Part shown: piece after piece, positions 42,190 to 50,197 of the stretch | Position numbering within the stretch: position 1 is the first letter of the stretch | How the letters are laid out: the number at the start of each line of letters is the position of its first letter | DNA from: Novosphingobium sp. PhB165 | GTDB taxonomy: Bacteria; Pseudomonadota; Alphaproteobacteria; Sphingomonadales; Sphingomonadaceae | Assembly: GCF_004341845.1 (NCBI RefSeq) | Contig: NZ_SLVB01000010.1 | Location: 84,627 to 148,626, forward strand | Direction: 5' to 3' | Length of the DNA stretch: 64,000 bases | Position numbers and translations under genes: made by a program | Notes under the pieces: model-generated | The model's input: the letters and a program-made list of their open reading frames with translations, nothing else | The model's database searches: none | Told to the model about the DNA's origin: nothing

Positions 42190-42972
42190 ATGGCGACACT
42201 GCGCGAGGACAAGCCCGATGTCGAAGTGAAGGGCACGCAGACACTCATGCGTGCGCTCGACATCATGGACGAAGTGATCGACGGCCCGATCCGCGCGGCG
42301 GATCTCGCGCGCAAGCTGGACATGAGCAAGACCACCGCGCACCGCCTCGCGCAGGCGCTTCGCTCGCGGGGCTATCTTTCGGTTACGAACGACGGGTTCG
42401 GGCTGGGGCCCAAGCTGCTCGAACTGGGTGTCATGGCCACCGAGCAGATCGACTTCGTGCGCGTCGCCCGTCCGTTCATGGAAAAGCTGTCGGACGAGAC
42501 CGGCTTCTGCGTCTTCGTCGGCAAGCGCGAGGGCAACTGGTCGCGCCACCTTGACCGCGTGACCGGCCGCCAGCGTCTGCGCGTGGCGACCGCACCGGGC
42601 GATCGCCGTCCCATTGCCGAAACCGGTTTGGGCAAGGCGCTGCTGCTCGATGAGGACGAGGCGGTCTGGGAAGACCTCTACCGCGAGGCCAATGGCGGCA
42701 AGGTTCCGGCCAAGGCGATGAAGGAATACATCGCGCTGATGCGCGAGCACAAGGCACGCGGCTATGTGTTGCATGACAGCGAACTGGGCGACGGTGTGCG
42801 GTCCATCGCGGTGCCGATCCGCGATGCGCGTAGGCAGATCTGCATCGCCATCTCCATCGCGAGTGCCGCGCATTATCTGACCGACGATATCGTGCCTGAG
42901 CTTGTCGCCGCGATCGTGGCAACGGCTGGCCGCATCGGCGAGGCCGTGGGCTACCGCGCGCCGAGGCGGTGA
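42190..42972 (+). CDS. IclR-family transcriptional regulator
   Basis: A 260-residue IclR regulator. The winged helix (about 15-80) includes ALDIMDEVIDGPIRAADLARKLDMSKTTAHRLAQAL, given here by its key parts ALDIMDEVID and MSKTTAHRLAQAL. The effector domain contains GLGPKLLELG, PIAETGLGKALL and SIAVPIRDARRQICIAISIA in parts. KdgR, which controls pectin degradation in enterobacteria, is an IclR protein, and this gene is the closest regulator to the pectin locus that starts at 43722. That link is inference, because the intervening repeat array separates them. Confidence 0.9.
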   Translation: MATLREDKPDVEVKGTQTLMRALDIMDEVIDGPIRAADLARKLDMSKTTAHRLAQALRSRGYLSVTNDGFGLGPKLLELGVMATEQIDFVRVARPFMEKLSDETGFCVFVGKREGNWSRHLDRVTGRQRLRVATAPGDRRPIAETGLGKALLLDEDEAVWEDLYREANGGKVPAKAMKEYIALMREHKARGYVLHDSELGDGVRSIAVPIRDARRQICIAISIASAAHYLTDDIVPELVAAIVATAGRIGEAVGYRAPRR

Positions 42973-43009
42973 CGGAGGCACGTGCGGGGTGCAGGGTGTC
43001 CGGCAAGGT

Positions 43010-43704
43010 AGCCATGACATCTCAACCCCGCTCAGGCTGAGCTTGTCGAAGCCCCTTGCGGGCGTGGCGCGAGGCATCGCATCCTTCGACAGGCTCAGGA
43101 TGAGCGGGTTGGGTGGGGGCGGAGGAGTGCATTCCGGCACGTTGCTTTGCGAACCTCGAAACCGCGCGCAGTCCGAAGCTGCGGCAGTCCATCCGCGAGC
43201 CGTGACACCTCAACCCCGCTCAGGCTGAGCTTGTCGAAGCCCCTTGCGGGCGTGGCGCGAGGCCTCGCATCCTTCGACAGGCTCAGGATGAGCGGAGTGG
43301 GTGGGAGTGGAGGAGTGCATTCCGGCACGTTGCTTTGCGAACCTCGAAACCGGGCGCAGTCCGAAGCTGCGGCAGTCCATCCGCCAGCCATGACACCTCA
43401 ACTCCGCTCAGGCTGAGCTTGTCGAAGCCCCTTGCGGGCGTGGCGCGAGGCCTCACATCCTTCGACAGGCTCAGGATGAGCGGGGTGGGTGGGAGTGGGG
43501 GAGCGCTTTCCGGCACGCTGGTTTGCGAACCTCGAAACCGGGCGCAGTCCGAAGCTGCAGCAGTCCATCCGCCAGCCATGACACCTCAACTCCGCTCAGG
43601 CTGAGCTTGTCGAAGCCCCCGCGAGCGTGGCGCGAGGCCTCACATCCTTCGACAGGCTCAGGATGAGTGGCGTGCGTGGGAGTGGCGGAGCGCATTCACA
43701 CACC
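43010..43704. repeat. 188-bp tandem repeat array with REP-like palindromes
   Basis: Four units start at 43010, 43198, 43386 and 43574 with an exact 188-bp period; the last is partial. Unit-to-unit identity is high, with few substitutions. Each unit carries CGCTCAGGCTGAGCTTGTCG and, about 30 bp later, its near-inverse CTTCGACAGGCTCAGGATGAG, able to form a long stem. These two sequences are a known dispersed repeat type in sphingomonads. The array fills the 749-bp gap between the convergent ends of the IclR and transporter genes. Both strands have open frames encoding repetitive HPEPVEG and LRQAQPERG peptides, which I regard as artefacts. Confidence 0.93.
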
Positions 43705-43721
43705 CCGCCACTGCTACAGGA

Positions 43722-45296
43722 TCAGTTCCTCGCGTTCACCGGCTCGCCGAGATCGCCGTTCGCGGTGTCCTGCTCCACCAGCGGATTGCGCCCCCAGAGC
43801 TGGTCGTAGCGCCAGCCCGAAAGATCTTCCACCACCGCCTGCGCCTCGGGGCTGGTGGGCGTGCGGGCACCGCTGCGCAAGTGCTCGATCTCCGCCATGA
43901 GCACCGCGTGGGTCGCGGGCGAGAGGCGGAAGCGCATCGAGACGGCAACACCGAACACCAGCATCCCCACGGTGCCTAGGCCCAGCAGCAATGCGATGGT
44001 GTGAATGGCGCCGTCGCTCTGCCGCGCCGCGCCAGAGACGAAGCCGCCCGCCTGCATCACGAAGCCCACGCCCGCCACGGCTGCCGCCTGTGTGGCCTTG
44101 CGCACGAACGTCATGACGCCCGCGAAGCTGCCCTCGCGGCGGCGGCCGGTGACGATCTCGTCCACGTCGGCCATGTAGTTGTAGGTGGCCCAGGGGATGT
44201 AGTTGAGCGCGCCGCGTCCGAGGCCTGCGAGCACGATGGGGATCCAGACCATGTGGCTCGTGGCCGTGATGCCGCCGATCCACAGGCCGACCAGCGTGAT
44301 CGCCCCTGCCGCGAAGCTGGCGGCGGCCATCTGGTAGGCGGTGCTGGGCGAGGCGCGCAGGGCCATGTTGATGGCGATCACCACCGCCACGAACTGCACG
44401 ATATACATCGTGCCGAGCAGGCCCGAGGCAATCGCGGTGGTGCCTGCCATCGCGAAGATCACGAAGAAGATGAAGGCCGCGTTGAAGATGTCCTGGCTGA
44501 TATAGCCGCCGAGGTAGATGCCCAGGTGCAGGCGGAAGGCGCGGATGCGCATGGTGGAAAAGAGATTGCGGTAAAGCGCCTTCAGCGCGTCCACCGGCCC
44601 CGCTGCCGTCTTGCGGTGGTCTGCGGGCAGCGGCGTGCCGCCGGGCATGTGACGCTCCCAGCTGAACAGGTAGAGCAGCCCTGCCGTTACCATGAACAGG
44701 CCCGAGAAGATCAGGCCCATGTAGAAGAAGGTATCCGCGCTGTCGCGCCCCAGCGTATTGATCAGCCAGAGCGGCAGGAAGCCCGCGAGGATGGCGGCGG
44801 CCTGCCCGAACAGGATGCGCGAACCGGCGAACTTGGCTTTCACGCGGTAGTCGCTGGCCATTTCCGCCGCGAGCGTTTCGAACGGGATGATCTCCATCGC
44901 GTAGACCAGCTCGAACAGCACGTAAGTGACGAGGTAGTACCAGAAATGCTGCCCCGGCAGCCACATCAGCGCGAAGCTGGGGAGCAACGGGATCGCGGCG
45001 AGAATGAAGAAGCGCCGCCGCCCGAACCGGCGGCCCAGCGCGGTGGTGCCGAAGTGGTCGGAGATATAGCCGATCATCGGCGAGGCGAAAGCGTCCAGCA
45101 CCCGCGCCACCGCGAAGATCGTCGCTGCCTGTGCCGCCGAAAGCCCGCAAAACTGGGTGTAGAAGATCAGCACCCAGCCCGAGATGACCGCCATCGATCC
45201 GGCTCCGAGCACGTCGTTGGAGCCATAGGCGAGGTAGTTTCTCAGGCGCACGGGACGCACGGCCGCTTGGCTTTGGGGCACTACAGGATCCTTCAC
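43722..45296 (-). CDS. GPH-family sugar:cation symporter (MFS-like)
   Basis: A 524-residue inner-membrane transporter of the glycoside-pentoside-hexuronide family. LAYGSNDVLGAGSMAVISGW starts the first helix and ARVLDAFASPMIGYISDHF is the typical GPH loop with its Asp residues. At least 11 hydrophobic segments follow. It probably imports the unsaturated galacturonyl-rhamnose or other oligosaccharides that the cytoplasmic GH105 enzyme cleaves. The start is a GTG at 45296. It is the last gene of the operon that begins with rhaM. Confidence 0.87.
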   Translation of the reverse strand: MKDPVVPQSQAAVRPVRLRNYLAYGSNDVLGAGSMAVISGWVLIFYTQFCGLSAAQAATIFAVARVLDAFASPMIGYISDHFGTTALGRRFGRRRFFILAAIPLLPSFALMWLPGQHFWYYLVTYVLFELVYAMEIIPFETLAAEMASDYRVKAKFAGSRILFGQAAAILAGFLPLWLINTLGRDSADTFFYMGLIFSGLFMVTAGLLYLFSWERHMPGGTPLPADHRKTAAGPVDALKALYRNLFSTMRIRAFRLHLGIYLGGYISQDIFNAAFIFFVIFAMAGTTAIASGLLGTMYIVQFVAVVIAINMALRASPSTAYQMAAASFAAGAITLVGLWIGGITATSHMVWIPIVLAGLGRGALNYIPWATYNYMADVDEIVTGRRREGSFAGVMTFVRKATQAAAVAGVGFVMQAGGFVSGAARQSDGAIHTIALLLGLGTVGMLVFGVAVSMRFRLSPATHAVLMAEIEHLRSGARTPTSPEAQAVVEDLSGWRYDQLWGRNPLVEQDTANGDLGEPVNARN

Positions 45297-45351
45297 CGTA
45301 TTGTTCTTTTGCAGGGGCCGCCTTCGTGGGCGGACCGATTGGCGTCTGTTA

Positions 45352-47811
45352 TTATGTCGGAGTAATCGGTTTGTCAGCAGGGACGAAGCGGATCGCCTCG
45401 ATCATCACGGCAGGGTCGCCGATTTCGATGGAAACCCTGTGCTGCCCCGCGCCGAGCGCGGCGGAGAGTGGCAGGGAAATACGGTTGTCGAGCACGGCGC
45501 GGGCCCAGTCGCGGTCTCCGGTATGGCGCGGCACGTTCAGCGTTTGCGCGGTACCGTCGATGCGGACAGTGAGCCGCAGCATGTCGCCATTGTCGGAAGG
45601 GTAGGTGGGCAGCAGATCGACCACCGCGCGCCAGTTTCCGGCGGGCAGGACGATGGATGCGTTTGTCGGGGCTGAAGGTGCTTCCGCGCCCAGTACCGCG
45701 CCGTTTCGGCCGAGGCCGTCGACAAGATGCCAGCCCTTTGCGCGTGGGAATTGCGCGGGCGTCAGCATGGGCAGAACGGGAGCGGCTGGAACGGGCGCGG
45801 CATCGCCACCGGCGGGCATTTCGGCGACAGCGGGCACGACCGGCGGCGTCAGGCGGAAGCCGCGCCATTGGCCGTCGGCGGGCTCCACGGCCATGATCCC
45901 GCGCCACTTGCCGCCCGCGATCTCGCGGTTGTAGCGGCGGGTGAGGGCAGTCAGTTCCGCGTCGGCATCAGCGGCGATCCGTGCGCGGCGCCAGCTTTCC
46001 GCCGGAGCCGCGTCCCGCAGCGCGTCATGCGCCTCGGCGGCGAAGAAGCGGCGGTTGGCGGCGGCCGAGGCGGAGACCGGATAGTCCAGCAGCTCAAAGA
46101 ACGCATCCGCGCGGTCGGCCGGGATCAGCGGGCGCAGCGCGGCAAGGCGCTGCTCCATCGCCGCGAACCCGGCGAGGCGCGCGTCGGCCTCGGCGATGCC
46201 GAGGGGACTGGCATGCGGCTTCTCGCCCGGCAGATACCACTGGAGATGCTCGGGACGGCGCGCGAAGTTGAGACGGTAGTAATCGCCCAGCACGGCGGCG
46301 GCCTGAGCGCCGGTGCCTTGGCCCAAAGCGCGCTCGGCCCATTGCCCCACCCAAGTCCCGATCGGCTGGGCGCGTGTGCCCTCGATATCCCACGCAAGGC
46401 TCAGGAAATAGTCGATGCCCAGTTCGGCGGGCTTGATGTCGCCGACATTGGCGATCCACATTTTGCGCGCGCCGTTGTCCCACGCGCGGCCCATTTCCTC
46501 TCGGATCAGTGCGGGCGGCGTGGTCGAAAGCCATATGTAGGAGAGCGGCGCGCCGAGGTAGGAGAGGTGGTAGTAGACGCCGTTGCCGCCGCCGCGCGCC
46601 TGCTCGGCATCGTCGGGAAAGTGGCGCAGATAGCCGAAGTTGTCGTCCGTCCACATCAGCGTCACGTCGCCGGGCACTTTCAGCCCGGCGCGGTAGATGT
46701 CGAGCACTTCCTTGTAGGGCGTGAAGACTTGCGGTGCGCCGGAAATCCCGGCCTCGTCCAGCATCTGGCGCTGGTCGGCGAAGACCTGTTCCAGCGTGGC
46801 GCGGCGTTCCTCGTCGGTCTTCGGGCCGATCATGCCGCTGTCATGGATACCGCGCAGGCCGAGCGTCCAGATCGTCTCGTAGGCAGCATTGCTGCGGACC
46901 CGCTGGCGCCAGTAATCACGGATGGCATCGCGGTTGGTCAGGTAGTTGAAGTCGTCCGCCTTGCCCGTCCATTCGCCCACATTGTTGCGCAGCATCGGCT
47001 CGGCATGGCTGGTGCCCATGACCACGCCGTAGCGCTCGGCCAGCGCAGCATTGGCGGGATCGGCGTTGAAGGCGCGGCTGGCCTTGTGCATCGCGGGCCA
47101 GAGCGTGTTGGCGCGCAGCCGCAGCAGCAGATCGAAGACTTTCGCATAGGTCTTCGGCCCGGGTGCGGGTTCGTTCGGGGCGAAAGTGCCCTGCGCCCAA
47201 GGGACGAGCCCCCAGTCCTCGTCGTTGATGAAGATCCCGCGATACTGCACCGAAGGCGGCCCGAAGCGCCGCGTTCCGGCGGAGACGTAGAGCGCGTCGT
47301 GATGTTCGGGCGGAACGTCAGCCCACCAGTGCCACGGCGATACGCCGATGGCGCGCGAGAGTTCGTAGGCGCCGTAAGCGGTACCGCGCCGGTCGCTGCC
47401 GATCACCACCAGCGCCTGCTTCACGCCGGGCGCCGGGTTGGGCACGGCGGCGATGACGAAGCTTTCCCATGCACCGCGCAGCTTCGCAGCATCGATCCGG
47501 CCCGCCGCGACAAGCCGGTCGATGGCCGGGTTGCGGCCCAAAGTGCCGATCCAGATCTCGGTGCCCGATGCCGCTTTGACGCCGGTGACGGCGGTCAGGT
47601 CGCCGCGCAAGTCCTCGGCGGCGATGCGGACCACGTCGTAGTCTTCCGGCGCGGTGACGACTTGCGCGACCCGGCCGTCCTTCGCGAGAGCAAAATCCCC
47701 GCGCGCAGGCTCGAAATGCACCCAGCCGTCGCCGGGCGGCGAGGCGGCTGCCTGCGCCGGACCGGCGAGCGCGAAGCCCGCCGCCAGCAACAGGGAAGCC
47801 GCCCCGCGCAT
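45352..47811 (-). CDS. GH115-family alpha-glucuronidase
   Basis: An 819-residue exported enzyme (signal peptide SLLLAAGFALAGPAQA). VSPWHWWADVPPEH, the segment RGIFINDEDWGLVPWAQGTF in parts, LRANTLWPAMHK and VTLMWTDDNFGYLRHFP are characteristic of GH115. A C-terminal beta-sandwich (about 660-819) is also typical. GH115 enzymes remove (4-O-methyl-)glucuronic acid from xylan or arabinogalactan. With GH53, GH35, GH43 and GH51 neighbours, arabinogalactan or glucuronidated pectin side chains are the likelier target. It lies 2 bp downstream of the GH105 gene. Confidence 0.88.
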   Translation of the reverse strand: MRGAASLLLAAGFALAGPAQAAASPPGDGWVHFEPARGDFALAKDGRVAQVVTAPEDYDVVRIAAEDLRGDLTAVTGVKAASGTEIWIGTLGRNPAIDRLVAAGRIDAAKLRGAWESFVIAAVPNPAPGVKQALVVIGSDRRGTAYGAYELSRAIGVSPWHWWADVPPEHHDALYVSAGTRRFGPPSVQYRGIFINDEDWGLVPWAQGTFAPNEPAPGPKTYAKVFDLLLRLRANTLWPAMHKASRAFNADPANAALAERYGVVMGTSHAEPMLRNNVGEWTGKADDFNYLTNRDAIRDYWRQRVRSNAAYETIWTLGLRGIHDSGMIGPKTDEERRATLEQVFADQRQMLDEAGISGAPQVFTPYKEVLDIYRAGLKVPGDVTLMWTDDNFGYLRHFPDDAEQARGGGNGVYYHLSYLGAPLSYIWLSTTPPALIREEMGRAWDNGARKMWIANVGDIKPAELGIDYFLSLAWDIEGTRAQPIGTWVGQWAERALGQGTGAQAAAVLGDYYRLNFARRPEHLQWYLPGEKPHASPLGIAEADARLAGFAAMEQRLAALRPLIPADRADAFFELLDYPVSASAAANRRFFAAEAHDALRDAAPAESWRRARIAADADAELTALTRRYNREIAGGKWRGIMAVEPADGQWRGFRLTPPVVPAVAEMPAGGDAAPVPAAPVLPMLTPAQFPRAKGWHLVDGLGRNGAVLGAEAPSAPTNASIVLPAGNWRAVVDLLPTYPSDNGDMLRLTVRIDGTAQTLNVPRHTGDRDWARAVLDNRISLPLSAALGAGQHRVSIEIGDPAVMIEAIRFVPADKPITPT

Positions 47812-47813
47812 CG

Positions 47814-48929
47814 TCAGATATAGGTCCGCAGGAACTCGGCCAGCGCGCAGATGGCGAGGCTCTGTCCATAAGGCATCGAGGTGAGCGCGATGTCCTTGTA
47901 GAACTGGAGCGTGTCGCCCATCGCCGTGCCGAAGCTGACCTGCTGAAGCTCGCCCGTCTCGTCGATATTGGCGAGCACGCCGCGCACCGCCTTGATGCCC
48001 ACGGCTTCGTATTCGCGGGGCAGGTAGCCCTTGCGCACCGCCTTCAGGATGCCATAGGCGAAGCCCGCCGTGGCCGAGGCTTCAAGGTAGCTTGTCGGAT
48101 CGTCGATCAGGGTGTGCCACAGGCCTGTTTCCGCGTCCTGCGCACCTGCCAGCGTGCGGACCTGCGCGGCCAGCGCGTCGATCAGGAACGTGCGGAAGGC
48201 ATCGCCGGGTTCGAGATCGAGCAGGTCGATGATCTCGGGAATGGCGATCGTCACCCAACAGTTGCCGCGCGCCCAAAGCGCCTCGGCAAAGTTGTGGCGG
48301 CCGTTGAAATCCCAGCCGTGGAACCACAGGCCGGTCTTCTTGTCGGCCAGGTACTTGATGTGGATCAGGAACTGGCGCTTGGCTTCCTCGATATAGTGCG
48401 GGCGGTCCAGCAGCAGGCCGATCTTGGCCAGCGGCAGCACGCTCATCATCAGCGTGTCGTCCCACAGTTCGCCGGGGTTCTCGTCATTGTAGACGATGTG
48501 CTGGAAGCCGCCTTCCTCGGTCTTGGGCAAGCCGTCGGGCGCCATCAGCCATTCGGCCCAGGTGTCGAGATAGGGGATATAGCGCGGATCGCCGTCCAGC
48601 TCGTAGAGGTAGGCCAGCGTGATGAAGGGCGCCATCGTGTTGATGTTCTTGGTGGGCGTGCCCTCCGCGAAGCGGTCCTCGAACCACTGGCGGATGATGT
48701 CCAGCGCCTTCTCGTCGCCGGTCTGCTCGAAATAGCGCCACATGCCAAACAGGCCGACACCGTGGGTCCATTCCCAACCGGCCCAGCCCTTGGTGTCGAT
48801 CACGCGGCCGTCTTCGAGGTGCAGCAGGAATTCGCCGGTCTCGTCCTTGATGTTGACGAGGTTGTGCATCAGCAGGTCGATCGCCGCGGTGACCTGCTGG
48901 CGGGGGATGTCATGGGTTAGGGCGGCCAC
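47814..48929 (-). CDS. GH105 unsaturated rhamnogalacturonyl hydrolase
   Basis: A 371-residue cytoplasmic enzyme with no signal peptide. WEWTHGVGLFGMWRYFEQTGD, ELWDDTLMMSVLPLAK (catalytic Asp about 157) and ARGNCWVTIAIPEI match the GH88/GH105 alpha/alpha barrel of YteR-type enzymes. These hydrate the double bond of unsaturated galacturonyl-rhamnose made by pectin lyases. The GTG start has AGGAG eight bases upstream. Its presence implies a lyase elsewhere in the genome, because none is coded in this window. Confidence 0.9.
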   Translation of the reverse strand: MAALTHDIPRQQVTAAIDLLMHNLVNIKDETGEFLLHLEDGRVIDTKGWAGWEWTHGVGLFGMWRYFEQTGDEKALDIIRQWFEDRFAEGTPTKNINTMAPFITLAYLYELDGDPRYIPYLDTWAEWLMAPDGLPKTEEGGFQHIVYNDENPGELWDDTLMMSVLPLAKIGLLLDRPHYIEEAKRQFLIHIKYLADKKTGLWFHGWDFNGRHNFAEALWARGNCWVTIAIPEIIDLLDLEPGDAFRTFLIDALAAQVRTLAGAQDAETGLWHTLIDDPTSYLEASATAGFAYGILKAVRKGYLPREYEAVGIKAVRGVLANIDETGELQQVSFGTAMGDTLQFYKDIALTSMPYGQSLAICALAEFLRTYI

Positions 48930-48973
48930 TCAAGTTCTCCTGTGGGCGTAGCTGCGGCGGGGCGCGGACCGGG

Positions 48974-50197
48974 TCATTTCAGGACTCCGTAATCGCGCGC
49001 CATTTGGCGATAGAGTTGGAGGAAGGCGGGATCGGCATCGTACCGGCCGCCATGGTTTTCGGATTTCGCAGCGCTGGCGACAGGCCCCGAAGGGGGTGTT
49101 GCACCGGGCGCTTCGGCTGCGTTCAGGCCCTGCGAAAGCAGATCGGGGCGCGGGCCTTCACCGGCATTGCGGCCATCCATCAGGAAGATCGCTTCCTGAT
49201 GGCGGGTCGGCTCCCAGATGAAGCTGCCCCAGCCGTTCGGATGGGCATGGATCAGGTCATTGAGGTAGCGCTTGCGCGAGGAGTACTCGATCGCGAAGAA
49301 ACCCTTGTCCGGGTAGCGGCGGCCGAATTCGGTGAACGTCCGCTCCCAGTCGCCCTGCGCCGCCTGCTGGTAGCAGGAGAAGCCGAGCGCATCGAAATCG
49401 ACGCCGCGCGAAATGAGATTGTCGGTCCAGTACTGGACGATCGGCCAGTGGCGACCGAGGTGATTGTGGAGCGCGATCGGCGTTCCGGGAAGCTGCGCGC
49501 GGGTGGCGGCGATCCCGGCCTTCAGCAGGGCGGCGAACTTGTCATAGCCGCCTGCGCCCAGCACGTTCATGTGCACTTTGTCGGTCACCGGATTGCCGGT
49601 GGGAATGGTCAGCGGCACGCGGCCATCGGGCCAGAGCATGCCGAAAGTCGTCTCGTTGCCCAGGATCGCCAGATCGGGGGCAACACCGGCGGCTTTCATC
49701 GCCGCGAACGTCTCGTCGGTATGGCGATGGACGGCTTCGACCAGCTTGAGGAAGGGCAGGTTCGCCCATGCGGCAGGCTTGTTCTGATGCTGCGGATCGG
49801 CCCAGGTGTCCGAATAGTGGAGCGTCACCGAGAGGTGGAAATCGGCGGCCTTGATGCGCTTTGCGAAGTCGATGGTGCGGGGCAGGTCGCACCACGGGCC
49901 GCCGGGCTTGTCTTTCGAATAGCCGTTCGCGGGATCGACGAAGAGGCGCAGCTTGATCGCGTTGAACCCGGCGTCGCGGAAGATGGCGAGCGGGTCCTTG
50001 CGCTTTGCGTCCTCGTAATAGGTCGCGCCGGCCGCTTCGTCCTCGGGGATCCACGAGACGTCCGCGCCGATCAGATAGGGCCATGGGCGCGCACCAGCCT
50101 TTGGTGCGGCGCGGGCCATGCCGGGCAGCGCGGCAAGGCAGAGCGCGCCGGCGCTGCCGATGCCGAACTGGCGGCGGGTGAGCGCGTCCAGGGTCAC
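48974..50197 (-). CDS. GH53 endo-beta-1,4-galactanase
   Basis: A 407-residue arabinogalactan endo-galactanase. The GTG start overlaps the GH35 stop (GTGA). LTRRQFGIGSAGALCLAALP is a twin-arginine-like signal, so export may be by Tat. GADVSWIPEDE, LRLFVDP, HYSDTWADPQHQNKP, the acid/base Glu in ILGNET (about 181) and the nucleophile Glu in FAIEYSS (about 302) match GH53. It cuts the beta-1,4-galactan side chains of rhamnogalacturonan I, and the GH35 enzyme upstream would finish the oligosaccharides. Confidence 0.92.
   Translation of the reverse strand: MTLDALTRRQFGIGSAGALCLAALPGMARAAPKAGARPWPYLIGADVSWIPEDEAAGATYYEDAKRKDPLAIFRDAGFNAIKLRLFVDPANGYSKDKPGGPWCDLPRTIDFAKRIKAADFHLSVTLHYSDTWADPQHQNKPAAWANLPFLKLVEAVHRHTDETFAAMKAAGVAPDLAILGNETTFGMLWPDGRVPLTIPTGNPVTDKVHMNVLGAGGYDKFAALLKAGIAATRAQLPGTPIALHNHLGRHWPIVQYWTDNLISRGVDFDALGFSCYQQAAQGDWERTFTEFGRRYPDKGFFAIEYSSRKRYLNDLIHAHPNGWGSFIWEPTRHQEAIFLMDGRNAGEGPRPDLLSQGLNAAEAPGATPPSGPVASAAKSENHGGRYDADPAFLQLYRQMARDYGVLK

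Noticed and set aside
43010..43704. CRISPR array
   Set aside because: The repeat period is 188 bp and the whole unit is conserved, including what would be spacers. There are no cas genes.
43022..43809. Several 60-100 residue open frames on both strands with HPEPVEG and LRQAQPERG peptides
   Set aside because: They recur in every 188-bp repeat unit, run on both strands and come from the REP-like palindromes. They are typical spurious annotations of this repeat.
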